Origin: Cyanobium sp. Aljojuca 7A6
GTDB lineage: Bacteria > Cyanobacteriota > Cyanobacteriia > PCC-6307 > Cyanobiaceae
DNA: 64,000 bases
Direction of reading: 5' to 3'
Assembly: GCF_024346455.1 (NCBI RefSeq)
Contig: NZ_JAGQCY010000001.1
Location: 248,001 to 312,000, forward strand
Shown: positions 10,330 through 19,604 of the stretch, piece after piece
Numbering within the stretch: the stretch's first letter is position 1
How the letters are laid out: every line of letters begins with the position of its first letter
Notes under the pieces: generated by a model
Told to the model about the DNA's origin: nothing
The model's database searches: none
What the model saw: the letters and a program-made list of their open reading frames with translations, nothing else
Position numbers and translations under genes: made by a program

Positions 10330-11466
10330 ATGGTTCAGCCCCGTTTCCTGTCCCGCCTCACCCTCCTGGCGGTCGCGGCAGGCCTGCTGACCTCCTGCAC
10401 CAGCACCCGTCTGGCCCTGCCGGGCCTGCCGGGCCTGCCGAAGCCCGAGCAGCCCCCCATCAGCGATGCGGGACCGGCGCCCATGCTGCAGCCCAGCAGT
10501 TCCGTGATCGTGGACGCCGTCGAGAAGGCCGGCCCGGCCGTGGTGCGCATTGACACGGTCAAGCGCACCGTGAACCCCCTGGGGGGGATCTTCGGACGGG
10601 GTCCGGCCATCCAGCAGCAGCAGGGCCAGGGATCGGGCTTCATCACCCGCTCTGACGGGGTGCTGCTCACCAATGCCCACGTGGTCGAGGGGGCCAGCGA
10701 GGTGAGCGTGACCCTGCCCGACGGCCGCAGCTTCACCGGCAAGGTGCTGGGGGCCGACCCCCTGACCGACGTGGCGGTGGTGAAGGTGGTGGCCTCCAAG
10801 CTGCCGGTCGCCACCCTCGGCGATTCCAACAAGGTCAGGCCGGGGGAACTGGCGATCGCCATCGGCAACCCCCTCGGCCTCGACAACACGGTGACGGCTG
10901 GGATCATCAGCGCCATCCAGCGCACCAACGCCGTGGGGGAGGGCCAGCGCGTTCCTTACATCCAGACCGACGCCGCCGTGAACCCCGGCAACAGTGGCGG
11001 CCCCCTGATCAACGATCGCGGCCAGGTGATCGGCATCAACACGGCCATCCGCCAAGCGCCGGGGGCCGGCCTGAGCTTCGCGATCCCGATCAACACGGCC
11101 CGGCAGATCGCCGCCCAGATCCTCGAGCGCGGCTATGCCAGCCATCCCTATATCGGTGTGCGCCTCCAGGCCCTCACCCCCCAGCTGGCCAAGGAGATCA
11201 ACGCCACCACCAGCGAGTGCCGTCTGCCGGAGGTCAATGGTGTGGTGGTGGTTGAGGTGATGGCCAACAGTCCGGCGGCCCGGGGCGGGCTCAAGCCCTG
11301 CGATCTGATCGAGAAAGTGGGCGACAAGTCGGTCCGCAACGCCTCGGAGGTGCAGCTGGGAGTGGATCGGGGCAGGGTGGGCGAGTCCCTGCCGATCACG
11401 GTGCTGCGCAACGGCTCCAGGCAGAACCTCACCGTCCGCCCCGCCGAACTGCCTCGCGAGGGTTGA
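10330..11466 (+). CDS. HtrA/Deg-type trypsin-like serine protease, lipoprotein-like
   Basis: Periplasmic or membrane-anchored protein-quality-control protease of the DegQ/HhoA group, 378 residues. The catalytic triad is visible: His117 in TNAHVVEG, Asp147 in LTDVAVVKV, Ser222 in GNSGGPL. One PDZ domain follows (about residues 275-370). The N-terminus is a signal peptide ending in LLTSC, a lipobox, so lipid anchoring is likely. Divergent from dnaA. Cyanobacteria often have three Deg proteins (HtrA, HhoA, HhoB); which one this is cannot be decided here. Confidence 0.93.
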   Translation: MVQPRFLSRLTLLAVAAGLLTSCTSTRLALPGLPGLPKPEQPPISDAGPAPMLQPSSSVIVDAVEKAGPAVVRIDTVKRTVNPLGGIFGRGPAIQQQQGQGSGFITRSDGVLLTNAHVVEGASEVSVTLPDGRSFTGKVLGADPLTDVAVVKVVASKLPVATLGDSNKVRPGELAIAIGNPLGLDNTVTAGIISAIQRTNAVGEGQRVPYIQTDAAVNPGNSGGPLINDRGQVIGINTAIRQAPGAGLSFAIPINTARQIAAQILERGYASHPYIGVRLQALTPQLAKEINATTSECRLPEVNGVVVVEVMANSPAARGGLKPCDLIEKVGDKSVRNASEVQLGVDRGRVGESLPITVLRNGSRQNLTVRPAELPREG

Positions 11467-12104
11467 GACCATCCAGAGGCCGGGGCAACGGACCAGCCCA
11501 GCTGGTGATGCTGGCCCGCTGGCCGGCGCCGGGGCGTTGCAAGAGCCGCCTCGTCCCAGGGGTGGGCAGGGGCAGGGCCGCCGCCATCCAGGCCCGCCTC
11601 ACTCAGCACGGGCTGGCGGCTGCCGCCCAGGCCCGCGAGGCCATGGCCGGGGGGGGACTGGAGCTGGTGCTGGCGGCGAGCGGCCTGGGGCCCAGGGCCG
11701 CCGGGCGCTGGGGCCGCCTGCTCGGCGTCGACCGGGTTGTGGAGCAGGGCAGCGGCAGCCTGGGGTTGCGGATGCAGCGTCAGATGCTGCGGGGCTGCCG
11801 GGAAGGGGCGGCGGCGGTGGTGCTGATCGGTAGTGACCTGCCGGCGCTGGCGGCCGAGGATCTGCTGGAGGCCTTCCGGGCACTGCAGCACAGCCCCGTG
11901 GTGCTGGGCCCCGCCGGCGACGGGGGGTACTGGCTGATCGGCCGGAGCCGGGCCGCGCCCCAGCTGTTCGCGGGCATCGACTGGGGCAGCGACCGGGTGC
12001 TGGCGCAGACCCTGCGGCTGGCAGGGCAGGCGGGCCTGGCCACGGCCCTGCTGGCGGAGCGCCACGATCTCGACCGCCCTGCCGACCTGGACCCATGGCG
12101 ATGA
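11463..12104 (+). CDS. TIGR04282-type glycosyltransferase (DUF2064)
   Basis: Predicted nucleotidyl/glycosyl transferase of the GT-A fold family DUF2064. Diagnostic: LARWPAPGRCKSRLVPGVG near the N-terminus, IGSDLPAL, and GPAGDGGYWLIG. Start options: TTG 11463, which overlaps the htrA stop, or ATG 11508 just before the ARWPAPGR motif; the family usually begins only a few residues before that motif, so 11508 is quite possible. It overlaps the next gene, a TIGR04283 glycosyltransferase; the two families are commonly paired. Substrate unknown. Confidence 0.85.
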   Translation: MRPSRGRGNGPAQLVMLARWPAPGRCKSRLVPGVGRGRAAAIQARLTQHGLAAAAQAREAMAGGGLELVLAASGLGPRAAGRWGRLLGVDRVVEQGSGSLGLRMQRQMLRGCREGAAAVVLIGSDLPALAAEDLLEAFRALQHSPVVLGPAGDGGYWLIGRSRAAPQLFAGIDWGSDRVLAQTLRLAGQAGLATALLAERHDLDRPADLDPWR

Positions 12105-12847
12105 GGCCGCCCCTGAGCGTGGTGATCGCCGCCCGCGACGAGAGCCGGGGCCTGCCCGCCCTGCTGGCGGATCTGGCCACGGCATCCGAGCTGGTGCTGG
12201 AGGTGCTGGTGGTGGATGGGGGCAGCCGGGATGGCACCCCGCTACTGGCCAGCCTGGCGGGCGCCCGGGTGCTCCACGACGGCAGCGGCCGAGGCGGCCA
12301 GCTGGCCGCCGGGGTGGCCCACAGTGCCGGATCCTGGCTGTTGCTGCTGCACGGAGACGTGCGTCTGCCGCCGGGGTGGGCCCGGGCCATCACAGCGGCG
12401 ATCGCGGCCGGCGAAACCAGTGCCTGGGCCTTCCGGCTGCGCATCGCCGGCGATGGGCCGGCCCTGCGCCTGGTGGAGCTGGCGGTGGAGCTGCGCAGCC
12501 GCTGGCGCCAGCTGCCCTACGGCGATCAGGGACTGCTGCTGGCCCGGGGGCTCCATGACGCCGCCGGTGGGGTGGCGCCCCTGCCGCTGATGGAAGACAT
12601 TGAGTTTGTTGAGCGCCTGCGGCGCCAGGCCAGAATCCGAACCCTCGCCCCTGCCCTGCAGGTGAACGGCCGGCGCTGGCAGCGGCTGGGGGTGTGGCAG
12701 ACGGTGCTTGCCAACGCCCGACTCAGGCGCGCCTGGCGCCGTGGGGCGCCAGCGGCGCAGCTCGCCGAGCGCTACTACGGTCCCGCCGCTCAGGGGGCAT
12801 ACCAGAAGGCACAGCGGCGCTGCAGCGGCTCCAGCTCCCAACCCTGA
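12095..12847 (+). CDS. TIGR04283-type family 2 glycosyltransferase
   Basis: GT2 glycosyltransferase, 250 residues: LSVVIAARDESRGLPALL, then the VVDGGSRDGT nucleotide-sugar site, GRGGQLAAG, LLLHGDVRLPP (DxD-like), and YGDQGLLLAR with PLMEDIEF. These are the marks of the TIGR04283 group that pairs with TIGR04282. Start ATG overlaps the upstream gene by 10 bp. Its last 58 bp overlap, in antisense, the end of the converging GNAT gene. Role probably in a cell-surface or carotenoid-type glycoside, but the substrate cannot be told. Confidence 0.85.
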   Translation: MAMRPPLSVVIAARDESRGLPALLADLATASELVLEVLVVDGGSRDGTPLLASLAGARVLHDGSGRGGQLAAGVAHSAGSWLLLLHGDVRLPPGWARAITAAIAAGETSAWAFRLRIAGDGPALRLVELAVELRSRWRQLPYGDQGLLLARGLHDAAGGVAPLPLMEDIEFVERLRRQARIRTLAPALQVNGRRWQRLGVWQTVLANARLRRAWRRGAPAAQLAERYYGPAAQGAYQKAQRRCSGSSSQP

Positions 12848-13260
12848 GCGGCGTAGAAGCCCACCACGCCTGGGTCGGCGAACAAGCTGACCCGATCGAT
12901 CCCCATGGACCGCAGTTGCTCGAGCACGTAGTCCATCAACTCCTTGCCCAGGCCGGCCCCCTGGTAGCGGGGATGGACGGCCACATCCCAGACGGTGGCC
13001 TCCACCACCCCGTCACCGGTGCAGCGGGCGAAGCCGACCAGCCGCGGCAAGCGGGCGTCATGGCGCCAGAGCCCCACCTGGAGAAGACTGTGCTGGAGGG
13101 CCTTGCGCACCCGCCGCAGGGGGCGGCGGCTCCAGCCCACCGCGTCGCAGAGCGCCTCGAGTTCGATCAGGTCGATCGGGCGCGTCTGGCTGAGCACCAG
13201 CTCCAGGTTGGGATTGGGGGTGGTACAGAGCCGGTGCGCGGACCCGTAGAGATCGGTCAT
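12790..13260 (-). CDS. GNAT family N-acetyltransferase
   Basis: A 156-residue acetyltransferase. The acetyl-CoA loop is visible as VHPRYQGAGLGKELMDYV, preceded by the VWDVAV strand and followed by VSLFADPGVVGFYAAQGWE. The chosen start ATG at 13260 gives the normal GNAT length; the frame stays open upstream without a clear site. Substrate unknown. It converges on and overlaps the GT2 gene. Confidence 0.85.
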   Translation of the reverse strand: MTDLYGSAHRLCTTPNPNLELVLSQTRPIDLIELEALCDAVGWSRRPLRRVRKALQHSLLQVGLWRHDARLPRLVGFARCTGDGVVEATVWDVAVHPRYQGAGLGKELMDYVLEQLRSMGIDRVSLFADPGVVGFYAAQGWELEPLQRRCAFWYAP

Positions 13261-13402
13261 CAACGGCAGGGTCTCGGGCACGGCGTGAGGGCTACGCGTT
13301 CTGAAGATCCTGGCGGATGCAGGCTTGACTACGGCAGGGTAGGGAATCCCACCGGCGACCGTCCTGAGCGTCCCCTCCACCAGCTCCGATCGGCCCCTGC
13401 TG

Positions 13403-14170
13403 GTGGGCGTGCATGGCTGGCTGCTGGCGGGCCGGCTGTGGCATCCCCTGAGGCGGGAACTGGCGCCGCGCTGGTCGCTGTGGCGCCCGGATCTGCCTGG
13501 TTTCGGGGGCAGCGTGCGGCCCCGGGGTCTGCAGGCCAGCTTGGCCAGCTACGGCCGCTGGCTGGCGGAGGCCGCCCAACGGGAAGCCGCCGGCCGGCCG
13601 GTGGTGTTGCTGGGCCACTCCCTGGGGGGAAGCCTGGCGCTCCATGCGGCGCCCCTGCTGGGGGAGCAGCTGCGGGGTCTGGTGCAGATCGCCGTGGGGG
13701 GCGGTGTGTATCAGCCGCGGCCCTTCGCCCGGGTCCGCCGGGGAGGGGCCGCCTTTCTGCGCTGGCGACCGGTCTGGGCCGCCCAGCTGCCCGGTACAGA
13801 CGCGATCCGCAGCCCGCTGGTGGCCGAAGGCCGCGCCGCACGGGGACTGCTGGCCTGCAGCACCAACCGTGGCGCCGTGCGCCAGCTGCCCCGGCTCGCC
13901 GCCGAACTTCGGGTGCCCAGCCTGTGGATCGCCGGCAGCCGCGACCAGGTGATGCAGCCCCGCTATGTGCGCCATCTGGCCGGCTACAGCCCCGATCACC
14001 AGCTCGCCATCCTCAACGGCCTTGGGCACCTGCCGATGGGCGAACAACCGCGCCAGCTGGCCGCCCTGATCGACACCTGGCTGGAGGAGGGCCTGGAGCT
14101 GCCCACGCAGATCCAAGGGCCTCAGAGCGTGGCCAGCCCTTTTTCCTGCAACTCCGCCAACTGGGCGTAG
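13403..14170 (+). CDS. Alpha/beta hydrolase
   Basis: Alpha/beta-hydrolase fold enzyme, 255 residues: oxyanion region VHGWLLAGRLWHPL, nucleophile elbow LLGHSLGGSLAL, Asp in AGSRDQVMQPR, and His in LNGLGHLPMGEQP. The start is taken as GTG 13403; upstream codons in frame are also open so the N-terminus may be longer. The last ~49 bp overlap the converging ABC exporter gene, and the C-terminal ~20 residues encoded there are not family-like. Substrate not predictable. Confidence 0.82.
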   Translation: MGVHGWLLAGRLWHPLRRELAPRWSLWRPDLPGFGGSVRPRGLQASLASYGRWLAEAAQREAAGRPVVLLGHSLGGSLALHAAPLLGEQLRGLVQIAVGGGVYQPRPFARVRRGGAAFLRWRPVWAAQLPGTDAIRSPLVAEGRAARGLLACSTNRGAVRQLPRLAAELRVPSLWIAGSRDQVMQPRYVRHLAGYSPDHQLAILNGLGHLPMGEQPRQLAALIDTWLEEGLELPTQIQGPQSVASPFSCNSANWA

Positions 14171-15921
14171 AGCCCCCCGACGGCACGCAACTCACGGTGG
14201 TTGCCCTGCTCGATCAGACGACCGCGGCGCAGCACCAGGATGCGATCGGCGGCTTCGACGGTGGCCAGCCGGTGGGCGATGACGATGGCGGTGCGGCCGC
14301 TGAGCAGGGTGTCGAGGTCGCGCTGCAGGGTGGCCTCGGTGGAGGGGTCCATGAAGGCGGTGGCCTCGTCCATCACCAGAACGGAGGGGTCGCGGATCGC
14401 CACCCGCGCCACGGCCAGCAACTGGCGTTCGCCGGAGGAGAGGTTGCCGCCCCGCTCCCGCAACTCGGTGGCCAGGCCATCCCCCAGCCGGCCAAGCAGG
14501 GGGGTGAGGCCAAGATCACCGCAGATGCGCTCCAGAGCGGCCTCACTGATGTCGGCGTCGAGGCGCAGGTTGTCGGCCACGTTGCCGCTGAACAGGAACG
14601 TGTCCTGCAGCACCACCCCCAGGCGGCGGCGCAGGGTGGCGATGGGAAGCTCGCGGATGTCCACCCCATCGAGGCGGATGGTGCCCTGCTGGGGTTCATA
14701 GAGCCGGCAGAGCAGCCGGATCACGGTGGTCTTACCGGATCCGGTGGGACCCACGATCGCCACATGCTCGCCAGGGGCGATGCGGAAGGAGAGATCGGTG
14801 AGGATCGGATCGTCGGGGCGGTAGGCGAAGGAGACGTTCTCGAACTCCACTTCGCCGGGGCTGAAGCGTTCGGCGCCGGAGAGCACGGCGGCGGGGCTGC
14901 GCTGGCTGGCGGGTAGATCGGCGATCTCGATCGGCTGCTCGAGCAACTCACCGATGCGCTCGACGGCGGTGAGCCCCCCCTGGATCTGGGTGAAGCGCTC
15001 CGCCAGTTGCCGCAGGGGGTCGAACACCCGCTGGGAGAAGAGGATGAAGGTGGTGAGGGTGCCCAGGCCCATCGCCCCGCCGGTGACCATGGCGCCGCCG
15101 AGGGCCAGCACCATCGCCACGGCCGCCAGGGCTACCCACTCGATGAACGCCGAGATGGAGCTGTCGTAGAAGATCGTGCCGGTGACGGCCTGGCGATAGG
15201 CGTCGGTGGTGTGGGAGAAGCGCTCGCCGTTGACGGCTTCCCGCCGGAACATCTGCACCACCTCCAGTCCCTGCAGATTTTCCTGCAGGTCGGCGTTGAG
15301 CTGGCCCAGCTCCTCCCGCACCCGGTAATTGGCCTTGCGGTAACGGCCCTGCAACCAGAGCACCCCCATGGTCACGGGCACCTGGCTGGCCAGCAGCAGC
15401 AGCCCCAGCCGCCACTCGATCGACAGCATGGTGAGGCCGATCACCAGCAGGGTGACCAGATCGGAGAGCACCCCCACCGCACCACTGCCGAACACCTCCG
15501 CCAGGGCATCGACGTCGCTGGTGAGGCGGGTGAGCAGCTTGCCCACCGGCGTTCGGTCGTGGAAACGCAGCGACAGGGCCATCGCGTGGCGGAACAGGTC
15601 GTCACGGATGCGGGCGGTGAGCCGCTGTCCCACCACCTGCACGTTGTAAGTCTGGGTGCCCTGCAGGGAAAGCCGCAGCAGCACCGCCGCCAGCAGCAGC
15701 AGCACCAGCAGCCGCAGGGCCACCGGCACCGGCAGGGGGGCCAGCCAGGACAGCACCTCCTCGCCCCGTAGCTTGGAGATCACCTGGCCCACCAGCAACG
15801 GCTGCACCGAGGCCGCCAGGGCCAGGGGGATCAGCAGGAGCAGGGACAGCAGCAGACGCTTGCGATCCCGACCCAGATAAGGCAGAAGACGCCGCAGTCG
15901 CTGGCCATCGAGGCTGCTCAT
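14122..15921 (-). CDS. ABC exporter (fused permease-ATPase, MsbA-like)
   Basis: A 599-residue half-transporter: six-helix type 1 exporter domain (residues ~1-320, with [23 protein letters not shown] coupling region) and an ATPase domain with Walker [10 protein letters not shown] (~391), signature LSSGERQLL, Walker [13 protein letters not shown] and IAHRLATV. It probably works as a homodimer exporting lipids or drugs. Its ATG overlaps the hisG stop by 4 bp (ATGA), so the two are likely cotranscribed although functionally unrelated. Confidence 0.92.
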   Translation of the reverse strand: MSSLDGQRLRRLLPYLGRDRKRLLLSLLLLIPLALAASVQPLLVGQVISKLRGEEVLSWLAPLPVPVALRLLVLLLLAAVLLRLSLQGTQTYNVQVVGQRLTARIRDDLFRHAMALSLRFHDRTPVGKLLTRLTSDVDALAEVFGSGAVGVLSDLVTLLVIGLTMLSIEWRLGLLLLASQVPVTMGVLWLQGRYRKANYRVREELGQLNADLQENLQGLEVVQMFRREAVNGERFSHTTDAYRQAVTGTIFYDSSISAFIEWVALAAVAMVLALGGAMVTGGAMGLGTLTTFILFSQRVFDPLRQLAERFTQIQGGLTAVERIGELLEQPIEIADLPASQRSPAAVLSGAERFSPGEVEFENVSFAYRPDDPILTDLSFRIAPGEHVAIVGPTGSGKTTVIRLLCRLYEPQQGTIRLDGVDIRELPIATLRRRLGVVLQDTFLFSGNVADNLRLDADISEAALERICGDLGLTPLLGRLGDGLATELRERGGNLSSGERQLLAVARVAIRDPSVLVMDEATAFMDPSTEATLQRDLDTLLSGRTAIVIAHRLATVEAADRILVLRRGRLIEQGNHRELRAVGGLYAQLAELQEKGLATL

Positions 15922-16586
15922 CGGGCGGAGACCTGGATGGCAGCGACGCGCTCGATCAGGCCCTGGAGGGCTCCGTCATCGAGGCGCAGGGCCAGGGGAT
16001 GGCCGATCAGACGGGCCGTGCTGGTGAACAGATCCTCGATCGCCACCAGGCCGTTGTCCCGAAGGGTGCGGCCGGTGGCCACCAGGTCGACGATCGCCTC
16101 GGACATGCCCGTGATCGGTCCGAGCTCCACCGATCCGGTGAGGTGGATCAGCTCCACCGGCAGATCCAGCTGGTCGAAGAAGGCCTCGGCGCAGCGGGTG
16201 AACTTGCTGGCCACGCGGCAGTGGGCCGGCAGATCGGCGGCCCGCCGGTAGCCACTGGTGGCCTTGACCGCCACCGCCATGCGACAGCCGCCGAAGCCGA
16301 GGTCCACCAGCTGGGCCACAGGGAGCTGGTGCTCCCGCAGCACGTCGTACCCAACCACCCCGAGCTGGGCCTGGCCATAGGCCACATACACAGGCACATC
16401 GGCGTTGCGCACCAGCAGGGCCCTGGCCGTGCCACAGCGGCTCGGCACCATCAACAGACGGTTGTCCTCGTCCAGCAGATCGGAGAAATCCAGACCGGCC
16501 GCCGCGAAACGGCGCACCGAATCCTTCAGCAGGGCGCCTTTGGCCAGGGCGATGGTGATCGGGGATCGCTGGTTGGCGGTGATCAT
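15918..16586 (-). CDS. hisG: ATP phosphoribosyltransferase HisG, short form
   Basis: First enzyme of histidine synthesis, condensing ATP with PRPP. At 222 residues it is the short form lacking the C-terminal regulatory domain, which requires the HisZ subunit (not in this window). Seen: [39 protein letters not shown], and the PRPP loop [17 protein letters not shown] at 16586 was chosen over the longer open frame because the family begins there. Confidence 0.95.
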   Translation of the reverse strand: MITANQRSPITIALAKGALLKDSVRRFAAAGLDFSDLLDEDNRLLMVPSRCGTARALLVRNADVPVYVAYGQAQLGVVGYDVLREHQLPVAQLVDLGFGGCRMAVAVKATSGYRRAADLPAHCRVASKFTRCAEAFFDQLDLPVELIHLTGSVELGPITGMSEAIVDLVATGRTLRDNGLVAIEDLFTSTARLIGHPLALRLDDGALQGLIERVAAIQVSAR

Positions 16587-16615
16587 GGAAGCCAGCAGCA
16601 ACCTGGACTGTAACG

Positions 16616-17374
16616 ATGCAGGATCATCGCCAAGACCCGCCCCAGGCCCCACTGCAGGTGGTGCTGCTGCCGGTACTGCGGGACAACTACCTGTTCGTGC
16701 TCCATGACGGCCGGCAGGCGGCGGTGGTGGACCCGGCGGTGGCGGATCCGGCGATCGCCTGGCTGAAGCAGCGGGATCTGGAGCTGGTGGCGGTGCTGCA
16801 GACCCACCACCACAGCGATCACATCGGCGGTACCCCCGCTCTGCTGCGGGAATGGCCCCGCTCTGAGGTGGTGGCGGCCCTGGCCGACCGGGAGCGGATC
16901 CCCTTCCAGACCCTGGGGGTGGCCGGCGGTGACCGCTTCACCCTGTTGGGCCAGCCGGTGGAGGTGCTGGCGGTGCCAGGCCACACCCGGGCCCACCTGG
17001 CCTTCCACCTGCCCGTGCAGGGCGAGCTCTTCTGCGGCGACACCCTGTTCGCCGCCGGCTGCGGCCGGCTGTTTGAGGGAAGTCCCGAGCAGATGCACCA
17101 CTCCCTGGGCCTGCTGGCGGCGCTGCCGGAGACCACCCGGGTGTGGTGCGCCCATGAGTACACCGCCTCGAATCTGCGCTGGGCCGCGGCCGAACGACCG
17201 GGGGATGGGGCCATCGCTGAACGGCTCCAGACGGTGCTGCTCGCCCGGGCCCAGGACAGACCCACCATCCCCAGCAGCATCGGCGAGGAGCGGCGCACCA
17301 ACCTGTTCCTGCGGGCGGCGGATGGCCAGGAACTGGCCGCCCTGCGGCGCAGCAAAAATGAATGGACGGATTGA
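16616..17374 (+). CDS. gloB: Hydroxyacylglutathione hydrolase (glyoxalase II)
   Basis: Metallo-beta-lactamase-fold enzyme, 252 residues, that hydrolyses S-lactoylglutathione in methylglyoxal detoxification. Binuclear metal motif [10 protein letters not shown] at residues 63-72, His in [12 protein letters not shown], Asp in [17 protein letters not shown], and His in [12 protein letters not shown]. Divergent from hisG with 29 bp between start codons. Confidence 0.93.
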   Translation: MQDHRQDPPQAPLQVVLLPVLRDNYLFVLHDGRQAAVVDPAVADPAIAWLKQRDLELVAVLQTHHHSDHIGGTPALLREWPRSEVVAALADRERIPFQTLGVAGGDRFTLLGQPVEVLAVPGHTRAHLAFHLPVQGELFCGDTLFAAGCGRLFEGSPEQMHHSLGLLAALPETTRVWCAHEYTASNLRWAAAERPGDGAIAERLQTVLLARAQDRPTIPSSIGEERRTNLFLRAADGQELAALRRSKNEWTD

Positions 17375-17433
17375 ACGGCGGCTGCCGACTTGGGGGCGTA
17401 TTGGGGCGGGAAGAATGATGGCCCTGCGCTGAA

Positions 17434-17449
17434 TGTGTTGCACAACACA
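17434..17449. promoter_or_regulatory. Perfect 16-bp palindrome upstream of the partner-switching operon
   Basis: TGTGTTGCACAACACA is a perfect inverted repeat, of the form TGTGT-N6-ACACA. This is the spacing used by CRP-family regulators (TGTGA-N6-TCACA), with one changed position per half. It lies 77 bp before the STAS gene ATG. A possible -35 TTGCAG (17464) and -10 TAATGT (17489) follow, which would put the palindrome about 60 bp upstream of a start point. Binding by a CRP-like factor is inference. Confidence 0.45.
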
Positions 17450-17518
17450 ACCCAGAGTGCGTCTTGCAGGACAGTGGCCCAACCCAGGTAATGTCACTTG
17501 ACTCAATTTCCAGCGGTC

Positions 17519-17890
17519 ATGATGCAGACGGCTTCGATCCGATCGGACGATGTCCTGGAGGCCGATGGCTCCATCAAGCTGCGCAAGGTTGTGCTTGCAG
17601 GTCGCCTCGACATGCTGGGCATGGAAGACATTGCCCTCAAGCTCACATCGTTGACAGCCATCAAGCCACTGCGTGTCATTGTCGATCTGCGCGATGTCAG
17701 TTTTCTGGCCTCCATCGGCATCCGCAGCATCATCTCCAGTGCCCGCGCCCTGGACCAGAAGGGTGGCCGCATGGAGCTCCTTCTCGGCGACATCGAACTG
17801 GTGAAGGCCACGCTGGAATCCACGGGGATCGATGACGTGATCCCGATGATCAGCGATGAGGAGCAGGCCGAACGGGAAGCGCTGTCCTGA
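17519..17890 (+). CDS. STAS-domain anti-sigma factor antagonist (RsbV-like)
   Basis: A ~123-residue STAS protein, the phosphorylatable switch of a partner-switching system. Seen: RLDMLGMEDIALKL, VIVDLRDVSFLASIGIRSI, with the Ser in ASIGI as the expected phosphorylation site, and ALDQKGGRMELLLG. Start taken at ATG 17519; TTG 17498 or ATG 17522 are alternatives. It is followed by a HATPase kinase and a PP2C phosphatase on the same strand, giving a complete RsbV/W/U-type set. Confidence 0.88.
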   Translation: MMQTASIRSDDVLEADGSIKLRKVVLAGRLDMLGMEDIALKLTSLTAIKPLRVIVDLRDVSFLASIGIRSIISSARALDQKGGRMELLLGDIELVKATLESTGIDDVIPMISDEEQAEREALS

Positions 17891-17900
17891 ACCTCGACCG

Positions 17901-18350
17901 ATGGCGCCACCGCAGCCCGACGCTCTCCGTCTTTCCGTGCAGCCCAGCCCCCTCGAGCTGCGCCGCTGCTCCGTCTGGCTGACGGACAACTGCCAGAACC
18001 AGTCCGTCCCCCCCGGACCCACAGGCAAGCTCGATCTCTGTCTCAACGAGGTGCTGGCCAACCTCATCGACCACGGCGGGGCTGCCGATTTCAACTGTCC
18101 GGTGGATCTGACCCTGGAGTTGGCCGACTGCGGCGATCGGGGGCTGGCCACCCTCACCATCACCGATGCCGGCCCGGCCTTCGATCCCCTCGGCGTCAGG
18201 CGCGGGCCCTTGCCAAGCAGCCTCCAGGAGGCGGAGCCCGGCGGTCTGGGGCTACTCCTGGTGAGTCGTTTCATGGATGAACGCAGCTACGAGAGGGCCG
18301 GGGGCAGGAACGTGCTTAAGCTCGGCATCTACTGGCCGAAAGGACCCTGA
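17901..18350 (+). CDS. HATPase anti-sigma / serine kinase (RsbW-like)
   Basis: A 149-residue GHKL ATP-binding protein like RsbW. N-box CLNEVLANLIDHG, G1 box ITDAGPAFDP, and G2-type EPGGLGLLLVSRFMDE are visible. Such proteins phosphorylate the STAS partner and bind a sigma factor or other target. ATG 17901 lies 10 bp after the STAS stop; an upstream in-frame start would overlap that gene. The output target is not in the window. Confidence 0.88.
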   Translation: MAPPQPDALRLSVQPSPLELRRCSVWLTDNCQNQSVPPGPTGKLDLCLNEVLANLIDHGGAADFNCPVDLTLELADCGDRGLATLTITDAGPAFDPLGVRRGPLPSSLQEAEPGGLGLLLVSRFMDERSYERAGGRNVLKLGIYWPKGP

Positions 18351-18356
18351 TCTGGA

Positions 18357-19604
18357 ATGTGCGTCGAGCCCTCACTCTCCCTTGATTCCTCGACCACCAA
18401 TTCCCTTCCCTTTCAGGAGATTCCACTCTTCCGGAATGTCAGGCCCGACCAATTGATGGCGGCGCTGAATCGCTGCGATGTGCTGCCCTTGGCGGCAGGC
18501 CATGTGCTGCTCACCCCTGGCCAGACCAACGAGGACATCTTCATCATCCTGGCGGGAACGGTCACCGTTCACCTCGGCGCCGAGGGCTCCAGGGGGAAGG
18601 GAATTGCGATTCCCATCGGGCAATGCATCGGCGAGTTCTCCGCTATCGACGGAAGGCCGGCGTCGGCCATGGTGCGGGCAGAGGATGAGGCGGTCGTCCT
18701 GAGGATTCCCCAGCAGGTGTTCTGGACGCACATGGTGCAACTGCCGGGGGTGGCTCGCAACATGATGATTTCCCTGGTGGAGCGCACCCGGCTCACCAAT
18801 CAACTGACGCTCGCCGCCCAGAGAGAAGCCCTGGAACTGTCCCATCTCCGCAAGGAAATGGACCTGGCCCGGGACCTGCAGCTGGGCATGTTGCCGCCGC
18901 AGGGCTGCTTGTTTGCCGAGCATCCAGACATCGAGATTGCCACTCTCATGGAGCCTGCGACCACGGTGGCAGGGGATTTCTTCGACGCCTTTTTCGTCGA
19001 GACGAACAAACTCTTCGTCTGTATCGGCGACGTCTCCGGCCATGGTCTGGGGGCCGCGTTGTTCATGGCTCGCACGGTTGGGCTGCTCAGGATTCTTGCG
19101 AACACGGAGTCATCCCCGGACGCCGTCCTGCGGCGCCTCAATGACAGCCTCACGGAGGGGAACGAAGCGTCCCTTTTCGTCACGATGTTCTGTGGCTATC
19201 TGGATGTGGACTCAGGCCTGTTCACCTACTCCAATGGTGGCCACTGCCCGCCCCTGCTGCAGCAACAGCACGAGATCCATCCGATTCCGATGCCAAAGGG
19301 TGTGGTGGTCGGTGTGTATCCCGACCGAACCTATCGAAATCTGACCCTGCAGCTCGAACCCGGAGACCTGCTGATGGTGTACACCGACGGTGTCACCGAA
19401 GCTGAAAACATTCAAGGGGAACCCTTCGGTATTCAGGGTTGCCAGCGGCTGCTTGCTCAGGCGGGTCAGGTTCCCCTGAATGCGTTGGTTGACGAACTGC
19501 GCCACCGATTGCGGGGCTTCACCAACAGCCAACACCTTGAAGACGACTGCACATTGCTGCTGCTGAGGCGGCGCCTGGTGCCCGGCCTCAGGGAGGGGAG
19601 TTGA
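18357..19604 (+). CDS. cNMP-binding PP2C/SpoIIE-type phosphatase (RsbU-like)
   Basis: A 415-residue phosphatase expected to dephosphorylate the STAS protein. N-terminal cyclic-nucleotide-binding fold (residues ~20-140: FRNVRPDQLMAALNRCDVLPL, VLLTPGQTNEDIFIILAGTV, CIGEFSAIDGRPASAMVRA), a helical linker (EMDLARDLQLGMLPP), then the SpoIIE phosphatase domain with metal sites ETNKLFVCIGDVSGHG, YTDGVTEAEN and a late DDC. The linker matches those of known RsbU phosphatases. Whether the sensor domain binds cAMP or cGMP is unknown. It starts 6 bp after the kinase gene and its end overlaps a converging gene by 17 bp. Confidence 0.9.
   Translation: MCVEPSLSLDSSTTNSLPFQEIPLFRNVRPDQLMAALNRCDVLPLAAGHVLLTPGQTNEDIFIILAGTVTVHLGAEGSRGKGIAIPIGQCIGEFSAIDGRPASAMVRAEDEAVVLRIPQQVFWTHMVQLPGVARNMMISLVERTRLTNQLTLAAQREALELSHLRKEMDLARDLQLGMLPPQGCLFAEHPDIEIATLMEPATTVAGDFFDAFFVETNKLFVCIGDVSGHGLGAALFMARTVGLLRILANTESSPDAVLRRLNDSLTEGNEASLFVTMFCGYLDVDSGLFTYSNGGHCPPLLQQQHEIHPIPMPKGVVVGVYPDRTYRNLTLQLEPGDLLMVYTDGVTEAENIQGEPFGIQGCQRLLAQAGQVPLNALVDELRHRLRGFTNSQHLEDDCTLLLLRRRLVPGLREGS

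Noticed and set aside
12694-14916. 740-codon + strand frame spanning GNAT, hydrolase and ABC exporter
   Set aside because: Crosses three recognised genes on both strands with no coherent domain.
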